64,000 nucleotides of DNA from Diaphorobacter ruginosibacter (GCF_014395975.1 NZ_CP060714.1:3348001-3412000), one strand, 5' to 3'; shown: positions 27,761 to 41,035, numbered from the stretch's first letter. Made by a program: numbers and translations. The notes: generated by a model from the letters alone, not told the origin.

Positions 27761-28603
27761 TCACTGAAGAAAAACAGGCTTGGCGTAGCCTGCGAACTTC
27801 GCGTCCACCACGGTCTTGAAGTCTGCCGAGTGGAATGCCGCCGCAAGGTCCTTGGCCCACTGGGAGTCCTTGTCCTTGGTCTTCACGGCGACGATGTTCA
27901 GGTAATGGTCGGGTGTCTTCTCCAGCACCACGGCGTCCTGCAGCTTCAGGCCCGAGGAAATCGCGAAGTTGCCGTTGATGATGGCGAACTGCACGTCGTC
28001 GAGCGAACGGGGGAGTTGCGCCGCGTCGAGTGGCACGAACTTGAGCTTCTGCGGGTTCTCGGCGATGTCGAGCTCCGACACGCGCAAGGGGTTCACGTTG
28101 CTCTTGAGCTTGATGAGCCCTGCCTGCTGCACCAGCAGCAATGCGCGCGCAAGGTTGCTTGCATCATTGGGAATGGCAATGCGGTCGCCAGCCTTGGCCT
28201 CGGCAAACGACTTGCGCGACTTGGAATACAGCCCCATTGGAGCAATCGGGCCTTGCGTCAACGCCACCAGGTCCAGCTTGCGATCGCCCTTGAACTGATT
28301 GAAGTACACCTCATGCTGGAAGAAGTTGGCGTCGAGCGAACCGTCGGCCAGCGCAAGATTGGGCTGCACGTAGTCGTTGAACTCGACCAGCTTGACCTTG
28401 TAGCCCTTCTTCTGCAGCAGCGGCACGATGCCGGCCTGCAGCTGGTCGATGTTGGAGCCGGCGGTCCCGCCAATAATGATCTGCTTCTTGCCGGCATCCT
28501 GGGCCTGGGCTGCGGCCGTCAAGCCAAACGAGGCAGCAGAAATGGCCGCCACGCAGGCAGCGGCGGACAACAAGGAGCGGCGGGTGGTGTGAAGCAATGA
28601 CAT
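27761..28603 (-). CDS. MetQ/NlpA-family ABC substrate-binding protein
   Basis: NlpA-family proteins bind methionine or related compounds for an ABC importer. The 280-residue protein begins MSLLHTTRRSLLSAAACV; the GGAGA box seven bases upstream favours this start. The signal peptide ends near AQAQ and has no lipobox, so the mature form is soluble rather than a lipoprotein. Family motifs include GGTAGSNIDQL, FNDYVQPNLALADGSLDANFFQH, IAIPNDASNLARALLLLQ-like and FAIINGNFA. No metN or metI gene is adjacent, so it works with a transporter encoded elsewhere; the ligand is not certain to be methionine. Confidence 0.88.
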   Translation of the reverse strand: MSLLHTTRRSLLSAAACVAAISAASFGLTAAAQAQDAGKKQIIIGGTAGSNIDQLQAGIVPLLQKKGYKVKLVEFNDYVQPNLALADGSLDANFFQHEVYFNQFKGDRKLDLVALTQGPIAPMGLYSKSRKSFAEAKAGDRIAIPNDASNLARALLLVQQAGLIKLKSNVNPLRVSELDIAENPQKLKFVPLDAAQLPRSLDDVQFAIINGNFAISSGLKLQDAVVLEKTPDHYLNIVAVKTKDKDSQWAKDLAAAFHSADFKTVVDAKFAGYAKPVFLQ

Positions 28604-28797
28604 ATTGTGATCTCCGGCTGCAAGCAAGCACGTTTTTGTTGATTGAATGGCGGGCTTGGGCGATATTTGACAGCCCTAACCCAATGCAGCGTAGTATCGA
28701 CAGACTTGCTAAGATTTCAAACGAATTAAAATCTTGATGCTTATTCGTTTTGAATATGTCAATCCGCGTTGCGGAATTCCATGCCTCCCTTAGACGT

Positions 28798-29241
28798 ATG
28801 CCCAATATCGCATCCATCCTCAAAGCTGAAATCACCCGCGTCGCCCGCAAGGAAGTGCGCGCCGAAATCGAAGCGCTTCGCAAGGCCAGCGCCTCGCAGC
28901 GCATGGCACTCGCGGCGCTCAAGCGCGAAGTGACGGAGCTGCGCAAGGAGCTGCGGGACGCGCAGAAACCGCAGCGCGCAGCGGCCGTCGATCTGAATGC
29001 GCCCATCGATGGCGAGGTGCAGCGCCGCTTCAGCCCTGCGCGCCTGGCCGCCCACCGCCAGAAGCTGGGTCTGTCGGCCGCAGAATACGGAACCCTGGTG
29101 GGCCTCTCCAGCCAGACCATCTACAACTACGAACAGGGCAAGGGCCGCCCGCCCGCAGAGATGGTGACCAAGCTCTCCCGCCTGAAGGAACTGAGCAAGA
29201 CCGAGATCCAGGCCCTGCTGAGCAACGCCAACGCCAAGTAA
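28798..29241 (+). CDS. XRE-family HTH protein with N-terminal coiled coil
   Basis: The 147-residue protein (ATG at 28798; upstream starts add up to 16 residues) begins MPNIASILKAEITRVARKEV and runs through a charged coiled-coil-like region to about residue 75. It ends with a Cro/CI-type HTH: RLAAHRQKLGLSAAEYGTLVGLSSQTIYNYEQGKGRPP. It is divergent from the MetQ-type gene. The family is widespread and short in Burkholderiales; DNA binding is expected, but targets are unknown. Confidence 0.75.
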   Translation: MPNIASILKAEITRVARKEVRAEIEALRKASASQRMALAALKREVTELRKELRDAQKPQRAAAVDLNAPIDGEVQRRFSPARLAAHRQKLGLSAAEYGTLVGLSSQTIYNYEQGKGRPPAEMVTKLSRLKELSKTEIQALLSNANAK

Positions 29242-29372
29242 GCGGCCACGCCAAGTCTGCAGCCCATGGCGGTCCCCTGGCAGCCGCCCGTGACAACTGC
29301 TTTCATGCCGATGACCGGGCGCGCCCGTCGCAGCCGCAGGCAAGCCGCGCATGCGCTGATAATGTGCGCGCT

Positions 29373-30398
29373 ATGAACCACAGTTCCGCACCAGTTGCCC
29401 ACGCCTCCCGGGGCGCCATCACAGACGTCGCCGGCATCGAGGTCGGCCACCACACGGATCAGCGGCGCCCCACGGGCTGCACGGTCGTCATCGCGCGGGA
29501 CGGCGCGGTGGCCGGTGTGGATGTCAGGGGGGCTGCGCCAGGAACACGCGAGACCGACCTGCTCGACCCCTCCAATCTGGTTCAGCAGGTGCATGCCATC
29601 CTGCTCGCCGGCGGCAGCGCATTCGGCCTCGAAGCTGCCACCGGTGCGGTGCGCTGGCTGGAGGAGCAAGGCATAGGCCTTGATGTGGGCGTGGGCCGCA
29701 TTCCCCTGGTACCGTCCGCCGTGCTCTTCGACCTGACCGTGGGCAACATGCAGATCCGGCCCGATGCGGCGGCCGGCTACGCAGCCTGTGCGGCAGCCTC
29801 GCGCAATCCGCCACCGCAGGGCAATGTCGGTGCCGGCGCCGGTGCCGTGGTCGGCAAGATGTTCGGACTTGCCAACGCAATGAAGGCCGGTATCGGAAGC
29901 GCATCGGTTCGCGTCGGCGGAGTGACGGTGGGTGCCCTCATCGCCTGCAACGCCGTGGGTGATGTGATCAGCCCGGACAACGCACAGCCGCTCGCAGGGG
30001 CACGCACCGATGATGGCCGTGGCCTGCGTGACACGCAGCGCTCGCTGCTTGCAGGGGTGGCACCCCGCCCCTTGTTGGCCGGCGTCAACACCACGATCGG
30101 CGTGATCGCCACCGATGCGGCGATCACCAAGGTGCAGGCCCATCGGCTGGCAGTGGTCGGCCATGACGGTCTTGCCCGCAGCATCAACCCGGTGCACACC
30201 ATGAGCGATGGCGACACGCTGTTCGCGCTGGGCACCGGCCTCGCGGGCGAAGGCCCCGGCATGCTGGTACTGGCGGCCATGGCGGCAGAAGCCGTTGCGC
30301 GGGCCACCGAACAGGCCGTACTCAGCGCGCGCTCGATCACATTGGACAACGGCATCGTTCTGCCCGGCCTGGCCGACTGGAGCCCCGCACACCCATGA
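29373..30398 (+). CDS. P1-family (DmpA/NylC) N-terminal nucleophile peptidase
   Basis: These enzymes are made as precursors that cut themselves into two chains and then hydrolyse N-terminal residues of peptides or amide oligomers. The 341-residue protein starts MNHSSAPVAHASRGAITDVAGIEVGHHTD, the usual P1 opening, with AILLAGGSAFGLEAATG following. The motif GVNTTIGVIATDA predicts self-cleavage between Asn239 and Thr240, Thr240 becoming the nucleophile as in NylC. Its stop overlaps the start of the TAXI gene (ATGA), so the two are translated together. Confidence 0.88.
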   Translation: MNHSSAPVAHASRGAITDVAGIEVGHHTDQRRPTGCTVVIARDGAVAGVDVRGAAPGTRETDLLDPSNLVQQVHAILLAGGSAFGLEAATGAVRWLEEQGIGLDVGVGRIPLVPSAVLFDLTVGNMQIRPDAAAGYAACAAASRNPPPQGNVGAGAGAVVGKMFGLANAMKAGIGSASVRVGGVTVGALIACNAVGDVISPDNAQPLAGARTDDGRGLRDTQRSLLAGVAPRPLLAGVNTTIGVIATDAAITKVQAHRLAVVGHDGLARSINPVHTMSDGDTLFALGTGLAGEGPGMLVLAAMAAEAVARATEQAVLSARSITLDNGIVLPGLADWSPAHP

Positions 30399-31792
30399 AA
30401 TCCGTCCGTCAGATGTCGCACAGCGTGCGCAACCTGCTGCTGTCCATTCGCGACCTGCTCGTGTCCGCCGGCCCCCTGGCCTTTCTTGGCGTGGCGCTGG
30501 TGATCGGAGCCTACTGGTGGCTCAAGCCCACGCCTCCCAAAAGTGTGATCCTGGCGACCGGTCCGGGGCAGAGCGCCTATGAGGAGTTCGGCAAGCGCTA
30601 CCAGGACGCGCTGGCCGCCGAGGGCATCAAGGTCACGCTCACCCATAGCGAAGGCTCCGCCGCCAATCTGCAATTGCTGCGCGACGGGAAGGTGGATCTC
30701 GCGTTCGTGCAGGGCGGAACGGCCGAGCTGCGCCCCGAGGATCGCGACGACCTGATCTCGCTCGGCAGCCTGTTCGTCGAGCCGATCTGGCTGTTCTACC
30801 GGGCAGACTCCGCCAAGCACCTCACCCGCCGTGACCGGCTCGATGGCCTGCACCAATTGCGCGGCATGAAGGTGAATGTCGGCTCGCCCGGCAGCGGCCT
30901 GCCCCGGCTGATGGAAAAGCTGCTTGACGCCAACCACATCGGCACCGACGAACTCACGCTCACGCAGGAGCACCAGACACCCGCGACGGTGGCCTTTCTC
31001 AATGGCGAACTGGACGCCATCGTGTTCGCCTCGGCTCCCGAGTCCCTGATGGTGCAGATGCTGCTGCAGACACCCGGCATCCAGCTCATGAGCTTCGCGC
31101 AGAACGAGGCCTACAGCCGCCGTTTCCCCTTTCTCACGCCCGTGACACTGCCGCGCGGCGTGGTCGACCTGGCCCGGAACATTCCATCGCGCGACATACG
31201 GCTCGTGGCATCCACCACATCGCTGCTGGCGCGCGAGGACACGCACCCCGCGCTGCTCACGCTGTTCGCGCAGAATGCGCTGCGGATCCACGGCTCGGCA
31301 GGCTGGTTCAACCGCGCACGCGAATTTCCCAGCACACTGCATGCCGAGCTGCCGATCGCCAAGGAGGCCGACCGCGCCATCAACGAACCCACGCCCGTGA
31401 TGCAGCGCTACCTGCCCTTCTGGATCGCCAACCTGATCGAGCGCATGTGGCTGATCCTGGGTATCCTGATCGCCTTCATGCTGCCGCTCTCGCGTATTGT
31501 TCCGCCGCTCTATCAGTTCCGCGTGCGCTCGCGTGTGTTCCGCTGGTACGGCAAGCTGCGCGAGATCGAGGACGAATTCGAGCTCGGTGAAAGCGACAGC
31601 GCCCAGTTGCTCGAACAGCTCGATCGCATCGAGTCCCAGGTGGAAAAGATCAGCGTGCCGCTCTCCTATGCCGACGAGCTCTACGCGCTGCGCAACCATA
31701 TCCAGATGGTACGCCGCAAGCTGAACCGCGCACCAGGAACGGTGCAGGGGACAGCGTCCCCGACAGACACGAAGGCAGCCGCACCCACCTGA
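30395..31792 (+). CDS. TAXI-family TRAP transporter substrate-binding protein, membrane-anchored
   Basis: TAXI proteins bind carboxylates for TRAP transporters. The 465-residue protein has an N-terminal membrane segment (about 25-43, GPLAFLGVALVIGAYWWL) in place of a cleaved signal. The binding domain follows (ILATGPGQSAYEEFGKRYQDAL, DLAFVQGGT, NVGSPGSG). A second membrane segment (about 350-375, MWLILGILIAFMLPLS) and a cytosolic coiled coil of about 90 residues complete it. Such C-terminally extended TAXI proteins are common in Burkholderiales and are not paired with a TRAP permease here. It overlaps the P1 peptidase gene by four bases. Confidence 0.85.
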   Translation: MKSVRQMSHSVRNLLLSIRDLLVSAGPLAFLGVALVIGAYWWLKPTPPKSVILATGPGQSAYEEFGKRYQDALAAEGIKVTLTHSEGSAANLQLLRDGKVDLAFVQGGTAELRPEDRDDLISLGSLFVEPIWLFYRADSAKHLTRRDRLDGLHQLRGMKVNVGSPGSGLPRLMEKLLDANHIGTDELTLTQEHQTPATVAFLNGELDAIVFASAPESLMVQMLLQTPGIQLMSFAQNEAYSRRFPFLTPVTLPRGVVDLARNIPSRDIRLVASTTSLLAREDTHPALLTLFAQNALRIHGSAGWFNRAREFPSTLHAELPIAKEADRAINEPTPVMQRYLPFWIANLIERMWLILGILIAFMLPLSRIVPPLYQFRVRSRVFRWYGKLREIEDEFELGESDSAQLLEQLDRIESQVEKISVPLSYADELYALRNHIQMVRRKLNRAPGTVQGTASPTDTKAAAPT

Positions 31793-31838
31793 CGGCCATG
31801 GCCGTGATCATGGCCGCGTATGCCTTGCCGAGGCTGCT

Positions 31839-34424
31839 TCAGTGGGTACGGCTGTCGGGGCCGTTCGAACTGGAGCGGAATCCGGAGCGAGGATGCCTCT
31901 CTGCCTGCACGGCACCCAGGGCGCGGGCCACCACACGCTGGTCATCGATGCGGCGCACATGGCCTTCCGCGTAGAGCTTGTCGAGCATGCGGCGTGTCAT
32001 CGACTGTGTGCTGGCATCGATCGCCGTGAACAGGAACAAGGTGTTGTGCGGGCTCACCCAGGTGAGCTGCGTACGCACCGTGCGATTGTTGGTCGTGAGC
32101 TCGATCCACTGCCCCAGTTCGAACAGGTTGGCGACATGCAGCGCCGACGTGGCCGTGGCGGGCGCCCCCACGGATTCGATCGGTGCCGCAGCGGACTCCA
32201 CGGCCGCTGGCAACGCGGGCGTTTCCGCTTCGGCGGCCACCTGAGGCACAGCCCGTACAACAGGCGCATCCTGCACAACCATGGGCAAGACTGCCGGCAT
32301 GGAGACCAGGGGAGCGTCGTCCAGATCGCTCAGGTCGAGGTCCAGCGCAGCATGCACCGTGACGGAATCCGCAGAAGGCATGCGGTCCTCCGGCTCATGC
32401 GATACCTCTTCTGCCTGCACCTCGGGCTTCGGCTCGGCCATGGCGGCACACTTGGCCAGTTGCACCTGCAGGCCTGCAATGCGCTTGAGCACCCGGACGA
32501 TTTCGTCGTCTGCATGGCCAGCATTGCGCAATCCATCGCGGATGGTGGCGAACAGGCCTTCCATGAGGGGCAGCATGCGCTTGGCATCTGCCGGTGAATG
32601 CTCCGGCAGAGAGCACCACAGCAGTTGCGGCACAACCGCCAGATAGGTGTTCGGGTCGGGCGCATCCACGGCGCCGTTCTCCTCTGCCAGGATCTGCGCC
32701 TGCGCGGCGATCCGGGCCCATGCGCCGGTCACGAAATCGAGAATGTCCTGGGGTGCCCCGGAGGCTTCCGGCAGCACACGGAACTGCTGCGCGATGCGCG
32801 CCGCCAGCAGCTCGCGGCGCTCGGCCTGCTCGAGCGCATTCTGTTCGGCATCCTGGTGCTTGCGCAATTGATGCACCTGCGTGTTCCAGGCGCTCTCAAG
32901 GGCGTCGGACACATGTTCGAAGGCCTTGGCATCATGCACCGGCACCGTGGACAGGTGCTGCACCGCCGCGTTCACCAGCTGGATGTACTTGCGAAACCCC
33001 CGTGAGTCCTCCGCCTTGAAGCTCAGGCTGCGCTGGGTGAGGCCGTCGAGGAGCCGCCTTGCGGGGTGCTGCTCGTTCGAGAAGAAGCTGGGATCGTTGC
33101 GCACCAACTGCTTGAGCGCGGGCTCCAGGTTCTGCACGGCACGCTGCACCGGCGCGAGCAGGCGCGAGTCCTGCGAAATGTGCTCCATCATGCGGCTGAG
33201 CACTTCCGTGGCCGAGCGCGAGGACATGTCGCCGAAGTTGGACAACTGCGCCGGCACCGACATGCCCTGCCACTGGGTCGGCATGGAAGCCATCGCACCA
33301 TGGCCATGATGATGGACCGGCACCCCATGCGGCATGCCAGGCATACCCGCCATGCCCGTGGGAGCCACATTGCCCGCCAGTCGGCCCACCAGGCGTTCGA
33401 GCTGCGCGAAATCCTCCATGGCCTCGGCCGTCTGCGTCGAAGTGAACGCAGGCATGCCGCCCTGCATGCTGCTTGCGCCCATCGGCATCATGGGCGGCAG
33501 GGATGAACGCGGATTCATTGCCGCACCCAGGCCCATGCTGGCCATGTCGAACGCATAGGGATCCCCGCCAGCGGCCAGCATCTGGCGCAGGATGCCGACG
33601 GTGAGCATCGCCTCCTGCGGGTCCGCTGCCGCTGCTGCACCGGGCACATGCCTGAAAGGCTGGGCTCCAGAGCCTGGCAAGGGGGATGCGGCAAATTCGG
33701 TGTGCCCATGGCCGTGGTCCGTGCCTGCGGCACCATGCCGCAGGCCTCGCGATGCGCCGGGTATCGCCGCCACGTGGTAGCCCACGGGACGGATGCCGTG
33801 CTCCTTCAGGCTCTTGGTGATCTGCTGATAGGTCGTGATGAGCTCGGCCCCCAGCAATTCGCGCATGTGCCCCATCCAGAGCTGGCGGATCTCCGGGCCC
33901 ACGCCGCTCTCGTCCACGACACGCTGCAGGCCGCGAATGTAGTTCTCGGGCCGCAGCGGATTGCGCTCGGGCTGTACGTTGCTCAGACCCTGGGCCGAGC
34001 TGACATAGGTATTGAGCTCCGAGAGCGCCGCATCGGTGGCGTGGCTGGCGATCTGCTGTGCACGCGCGAGCTCCACCTGCGCCATGACCGCGTTGTCGTC
34101 CACCAGCGACAGCTCGCCGAAATCCAGGCCGGTATCGATCGCTGCGCGCGACCTGGACTGGGGCTCGGACGATGCGCCTTCGCCGAAGATCTCCAGCAGC
34201 GCGATTGGATAGTTCTTGACCAGCGCCGGCTCATGCTGGTCCAGCGCCCGCAGCGCATCGTTCAGATGCATCCGCTCATGGATACCACCCGCGCGCTGCT
34301 CCGCCTCGGCCAGTTCCGAGCGTGTGCTGCGGATCAATTGCCCCATCAACGCCTCGCCGTCCTTGACGGCGTTGACGATGCAAGCGCGAAAAACCGCAGT
34401 GAGCTGAGGTGCGGGCAAGGGCAT
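31839..34424 (-). CDS. DUF1631 protein, unknown function
   Basis: The 861-residue protein is mostly helical. Its N-terminus (PAPQLTAVFRACIVNAVKDGEALM) and the LRPENYIRGLQRVVDESG stretch fit DUF1631, a large beta/gamma-proteobacterial family sometimes mis-named thymidine phosphorylase. A central part is low-complexity and His/Met-rich (HGVPVHHHGHGAMASMP). The C-terminal 90 residues (FELGQWIELTTNNRTVRTQLTWVSP ... RRMLDKLYAEGHVRRID) look like a PilZ-type or small beta-barrel domain. It has no signal peptide. Family members occur in motility and c-di-GMP contexts, but no role can be assigned from this sequence. Confidence 0.75.
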   Translation of the reverse strand: MPLPAPQLTAVFRACIVNAVKDGEALMGQLIRSTRSELAEAEQRAGGIHERMHLNDALRALDQHEPALVKNYPIALLEIFGEGASSEPQSRSRAAIDTGLDFGELSLVDDNAVMAQVELARAQQIASHATDAALSELNTYVSSAQGLSNVQPERNPLRPENYIRGLQRVVDESGVGPEIRQLWMGHMRELLGAELITTYQQITKSLKEHGIRPVGYHVAAIPGASRGLRHGAAGTDHGHGHTEFAASPLPGSGAQPFRHVPGAAAAADPQEAMLTVGILRQMLAAGGDPYAFDMASMGLGAAMNPRSSLPPMMPMGASSMQGGMPAFTSTQTAEAMEDFAQLERLVGRLAGNVAPTGMAGMPGMPHGVPVHHHGHGAMASMPTQWQGMSVPAQLSNFGDMSSRSATEVLSRMMEHISQDSRLLAPVQRAVQNLEPALKQLVRNDPSFFSNEQHPARRLLDGLTQRSLSFKAEDSRGFRKYIQLVNAAVQHLSTVPVHDAKAFEHVSDALESAWNTQVHQLRKHQDAEQNALEQAERRELLAARIAQQFRVLPEASGAPQDILDFVTGAWARIAAQAQILAEENGAVDAPDPNTYLAVVPQLLWCSLPEHSPADAKRMLPLMEGLFATIRDGLRNAGHADDEIVRVLKRIAGLQVQLAKCAAMAEPKPEVQAEEVSHEPEDRMPSADSVTVHAALDLDLSDLDDAPLVSMPAVLPMVVQDAPVVRAVPQVAAEAETPALPAAVESAAAPIESVGAPATATSALHVANLFELGQWIELTTNNRTVRTQLTWVSPHNTLFLFTAIDASTQSMTRRMLDKLYAEGHVRRIDDQRVVARALGAVQAERHPRSGFRSSSNGPDSRTH

Positions 34425-34669
34425 GGACGGGAAAAGGCTAAGCAGATGTAAATAGTTATGTACGAATGCTACTACCGCATCATGTCTTCAGCGTCGGTTT
34501 TACCCCTCAAAACGACGCTCCAGCGACCATTCCCCGATCATTTTTATTTATTGAAAAAGCACGATCGGTTACTTTTATAAAAAGTCCGATAAAAAACCGG
34601 GCCCACCCCTCGCGGGATGGCCCGGTTTTCCGGCGGCAGGGGGTGCCTGGAGCTCCCCCGCACCTGTGC
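34425..34669. other. Intergenic region between ettA and the DUF1631 gene
   Basis: It holds the ettA terminator (34589-34630) and a locally AT-rich stretch (about 34440-34600) upstream of the DUF1631 gene, which probably contains that gene's promoter. I see no gene here. Confidence 0.5.
34589..34630 (-). terminator. Intrinsic terminator after ettA
   Basis: AAAACCGGGCC and GGGCCCGGTTTT arms form a long stem around a GC-rich loop. Both sides end in A/T runs, so it could work in either direction, but only ettA runs into it. Confidence 0.8.
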
Positions 34670-36331
<1,662 letters not shown>

Positions 36332-36592
36332 GAATTATTTGTACAGAAGTCAGAAAAAAAGCGCCATAATTTCGCGCGTAGCCCCGGATTATCGGTCCAT
36401 GCGACAATATCCGTAGCCGAAGGTACCAGTTTGCCTGACGCATCAGCACCACAGCTGGGGACAAGGGAAGCTATTTTCCACGCTCCCACTACTTGAAAAC
36501 CCTATCCGCCTTGTGAGCTGGCCAGATGACCGGTTAAGTCGTCTGGAACAGGCTGATACCCAGCGCCCCGGATGGGCGCCAATCGAAAATAA

Positions 36593-38476
<1,884 letters not shown>

Positions 38477-38508
38477 CCAGGGCACCCAGCCCCTGCGCTA
38501 GAATCGAC

Positions 38509-38539
38509 AAAGGCCCGACGAGTTTCGCCGGGCCTTTTC
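38509..38539 (+). terminator. Intrinsic terminator after rhlE
   Basis: AAAGGCCCG pairs with CGGGCCTTT around an eleven-base loop, followed by a short T-run, about 33 bases after the stop codon. Confidence 0.8.
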
Positions 38540-38762
38540 ACATCTGCACCGGACACGGTGCCTGCACGGTGTCTGCTATCGCGTGCCTATTACGTGCCTA
38601 TCGCGGCAATGGTCCAATTGCCACGCGGAACGGTGTCTTTTTGTACGAATTCGCCGCGACTTGATGCTCTTTGGCACCCCGCACGGCCTTCTGAAATCAT
38701 CGCGCGGTAACATCTGCCGACCTCATAGCGTTTCAAGGCCGCCCCACGGCCTTCCGACCACC

Positions 38763-40625
38763 ATGACACAGAAAAAAACTCAGCCTCCCGCAGACCAGCC
38801 CGAAGCCGCCACGCTCAAGCGGCATGCGATGCTTTCCTCGCGGCTTGGAGTACTGATGTCTGCCGCACTGCTGGCCGCCTGCGCCAGCACACCGCTGCCA
38901 CCATGGCCCACCCATCCTTCGTCGTCATCGAAGGATGCTGCCGCCACCCGACCCCAGGCTCCGGTTTCGACCGGCCGCGTCGTGCCGCCGCCACTGGGAA
39001 CGTCGCGTGGCCAGGTGGAAACAGCGCCCGTAGCCGATTCACCGCTGCAATCGCGCGACATTGGCCAGGAGGCGCCCGCTGCCGACCTGCCTTACAGTCC
39101 GGCTGTGGCAGCCCGCTTCCCGGCACCGGACGTACGCTATGACACGCCAGGCCTCGAGCCCGGCCGCCGCAGCTTCAGCACCAACGCGGAAATCGCCGAC
39201 TGGCTGCATGCCCTTGCCGGCAGCAGCCGGCGCCCCACCCTCACCGAGCTGATCACCATGGGTACATCGCAGCGCGGTGTGCCGATACACGCCCTGGTCA
39301 TCACGCAGGCCTCGGGCACCGACGCTGTCGCGCTCGACAACAGCAAGCGCCCCACCATCCTGCTGATCGGCCAGCAGCACGGCGACGAACCCGCAGGAGC
39401 CGAAGCCCTGATGGTGCTGGCCCGCGAGCTTTCGCAGGGCCTGCTCGAGCCCATGCTGCAGCGCATCAACGTGATCGTGGTCCCGCGCGCCAACCCCGAT
39501 GGAGCGCAGGCCGGCCAGCGCGTCACGGCCAATGGCGTCGACATGAACCGCGATCACCTGCTGCTCAACACACCGGAAGCCCAGGCGCTCGCCAAGCTGG
39601 TCTCCAAGTACCGCCCGATGGCCGTCATCGACTCTCACGAGTACACCGTGATCGGCCGCTATCTGCAGAAATTCAACGCCATCCAGCGCTACGACGCCCT
39701 GCTGCAGCACGCCACCACCGTCAACGAGCCCGAGTTCGTCACCAAGGCGGCCACCCAGTGGTACCTTGAACCCATGCGCAAGGCACTGGGTGATCAACAA
39801 CTGACTGCGGACTGGTACTACACCACCTCGACCAACCCCAACGACCGGACACTCTCGATGGGCGGCGCGCAGCCCGACACCGGCCGCAACGTCAACGGCC
39901 TGAAGAACGCCGTCAGCCTGCTGGTGGAAACACGCGGCGTCGGCATCGGCCGCACCGACATCCAGCGCCGCGTGCACACCCAGGTCACGGCCATCACCAG
40001 CGCACTGCAGACTACCGCCGAACGTGCATCCGACCTTCAGCAGGTGCGCTCCTTCGTCAACCGTGATATCTCTTCGCAGGCGTGCCGCGGCAATGTCGCC
40101 ATCGAGGCGGTGCAGACCCCCGAGAAGCGCGAAGTGGTGATGCTCGACCCGAACACCGGCGCCGACGTGGCCCAGCAGTTCGACTGGAACTCCTCGCTGC
40201 ACCTGCGCACGCAGAAGACCCGCCCCCGCCCCTGCGGCTACTGGCTGTCCGCCCACGCAAGTGCGGCTGCGGAACGCCTTGAAATGCTGGGGGTGCAGGT
40301 CATGCGCGTGGCCGAACCCGGCAACGTGCTGGCCGATACCTACTCGGAAAACAGCCGCCAGACGATGGATCGCCCCGACGTGCGCGGCACGGCGGCCGAC
40401 AGCGCGCCCATCGTGCGCGTGGGCGTCACTCCCATGCGCGGCTCCATCGACATTCCGGAGGGTAGCTACTACGTGCCGCTCAACCAGCCGCTCGCCAACC
40501 TCGTGGTCGCGGCGCTGGAACCCGACACCCAGAGCAGCTTCTTCGCCAACCGCATCATCGACGACCTGGGCTCGGTGGCCCGCATCATGGCCATTCCGTC
40601 GCTGGTATTCGACGACAACGACTGA
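38763..40625 (+). CDS. M14-family zinc carboxypeptidase, predicted lipoprotein
   Basis: M14 enzymes cleave C-terminal residues from peptides, including cell-wall peptides. From the ATG at 38763 the protein has 620 residues; a lipobox (LLAAC) lies 17 residues after an internal Met at 38829, which could be the true start. The metal site is visible as QQHGDEPAGAEA (HxxE) and DSHEYT, with NPDGAQAGQRV, NGVDMNRDH and the catalytic-region LVETRGVGIG. A C-terminal domain of about 200 residues follows. It sits alone between rhlE and tRNA-Arg and is expected to be periplasmic. Confidence 0.85.
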   Translation: MTQKKTQPPADQPEAATLKRHAMLSSRLGVLMSAALLAACASTPLPPWPTHPSSSSKDAAATRPQAPVSTGRVVPPPLGTSRGQVETAPVADSPLQSRDIGQEAPAADLPYSPAVAARFPAPDVRYDTPGLEPGRRSFSTNAEIADWLHALAGSSRRPTLTELITMGTSQRGVPIHALVITQASGTDAVALDNSKRPTILLIGQQHGDEPAGAEALMVLARELSQGLLEPMLQRINVIVVPRANPDGAQAGQRVTANGVDMNRDHLLLNTPEAQALAKLVSKYRPMAVIDSHEYTVIGRYLQKFNAIQRYDALLQHATTVNEPEFVTKAATQWYLEPMRKALGDQQLTADWYYTTSTNPNDRTLSMGGAQPDTGRNVNGLKNAVSLLVETRGVGIGRTDIQRRVHTQVTAITSALQTTAERASDLQQVRSFVNRDISSQACRGNVAIEAVQTPEKREVVMLDPNTGADVAQQFDWNSSLHLRTQKTRPRPCGYWLSAHASAAAERLEMLGVQVMRVAEPGNVLADTYSENSRQTMDRPDVRGTAADSAPIVRVGVTPMRGSIDIPEGSYYVPLNQPLANLVVAALEPDTQSSFFANRIIDDLGSVARIMAIPSLVFDDND

Positions 40626-40724
40626 GCGATGCGCACCACGGCGCGCCGGTGCCCGACACCGAAACTTGCCCGTCAACTCCGAACCGCCTTTGACAAAAGG
40701 TATGATTAAGGGTTGACGTCAAGT

Positions 40725-40763
40725 CGGCCGGCCGTCTTCTCGCATTCGCGAGGCGGCCGGCCG
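40725..40763 (+). repeat. Perfect nested inverted repeat upstream of tRNA-Arg
   Basis: Two copies of CGGCCGGCCG flank an inner CTCGC/GCGAG hairpin, giving a 10-bp plus 5-bp stem. There is no T-run. It lies between the M14 peptidase gene and tRNA-Arg and may be a terminator or processing signal. Confidence 0.6.
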
Positions 40764-40778
40764 CTGCAAACATCCAAT

Positions 40779-40855
40779 CTGCCCATAGCTCAACTGGATA
40801 GAGCAATTGCCTTCTAAGCAATAGGTCGGGGGTTCGAGTCCCTCTGGGCAGGCCA
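40779..40855 (+). tRNA. tRNA-Arg (anticodon TCT)
   Basis: A 77-base tRNA with a fully paired acceptor stem (CTGCCCA/TGGGCAG), D stem GCTC/GAGC, anticodon stem ATTGC/GCAAT around CTTCTAA, T stem with TTCGAGT loop, discriminator G and an encoded CCA. The anticodon TCT reads AGA. Its last five bases are the start of the 81-bp repeat that bounds the integrated element downstream, so this tRNA is the integration site and remains intact. Confidence 0.97.
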
Positions 40856-40931
40856 AGACACCATCTCTTGCAGTCCAACATAGTCTCAAAACCCGCATGC
40901 AATCTAGCATCGCGGGTTTTTTGTTGTCTAT
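40851..40931 (+). repeat. attL: 81-bp direct repeat, left copy
   Basis: Identical base for base to 50495-50575. It starts with the GGCCA end of tRNA-Arg and includes the tRNA terminator, so the copied part restores the 3' end and terminator after integration. Confidence 0.95.
40888..40922 (+). terminator. Terminator of tRNA-Arg, inside attL
   Basis: AAAACCCGC pairs with GCGGGTTTT, followed by a T-rich tail. The same hairpin is present in attR (within 50532-50566). Confidence 0.8.
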
Positions 40932-40950
40932 ATTCGTCTTGCAACATCCA

Positions 40951-41019
40951 ATGAGATACCGTCAAAATGTCGGTACTTCTGACGGTACTTCCGAGTACCG
41001 TCGCATGAGATACCGTCAA
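40951..41019 (+). repeat. Probable integrase arm-type sites, left end
   Basis: Two perfect copies of ATGAGATACCGTCAA (40951-40965 and 41005-41019) flank a third, partly inverted set (GACGGTACTT, GAGTACCGTC). The core TACCGTCAA also occurs inverted near attR. Spacing between attL and the integrase gene fits arm-type binding sites. Confidence 0.6.
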
Positions 41020-41035
41020 CTGAGGAAATACCGCC

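Noticed and set aside
28604..28797. Possible SAM or other riboswitch before the MetQ-type gene
   Set aside because: The leader is only about 190 bases, AT-rich, and shows no conserved riboswitch-like stems or terminator that I can see.
40690..40720. TTGACA and TATGAT sequences upstream of tRNA-Arg as a promoter
   Set aside because: The two boxes are only a few bases apart and neither has a partner at proper spacing, so I could not define a promoter.
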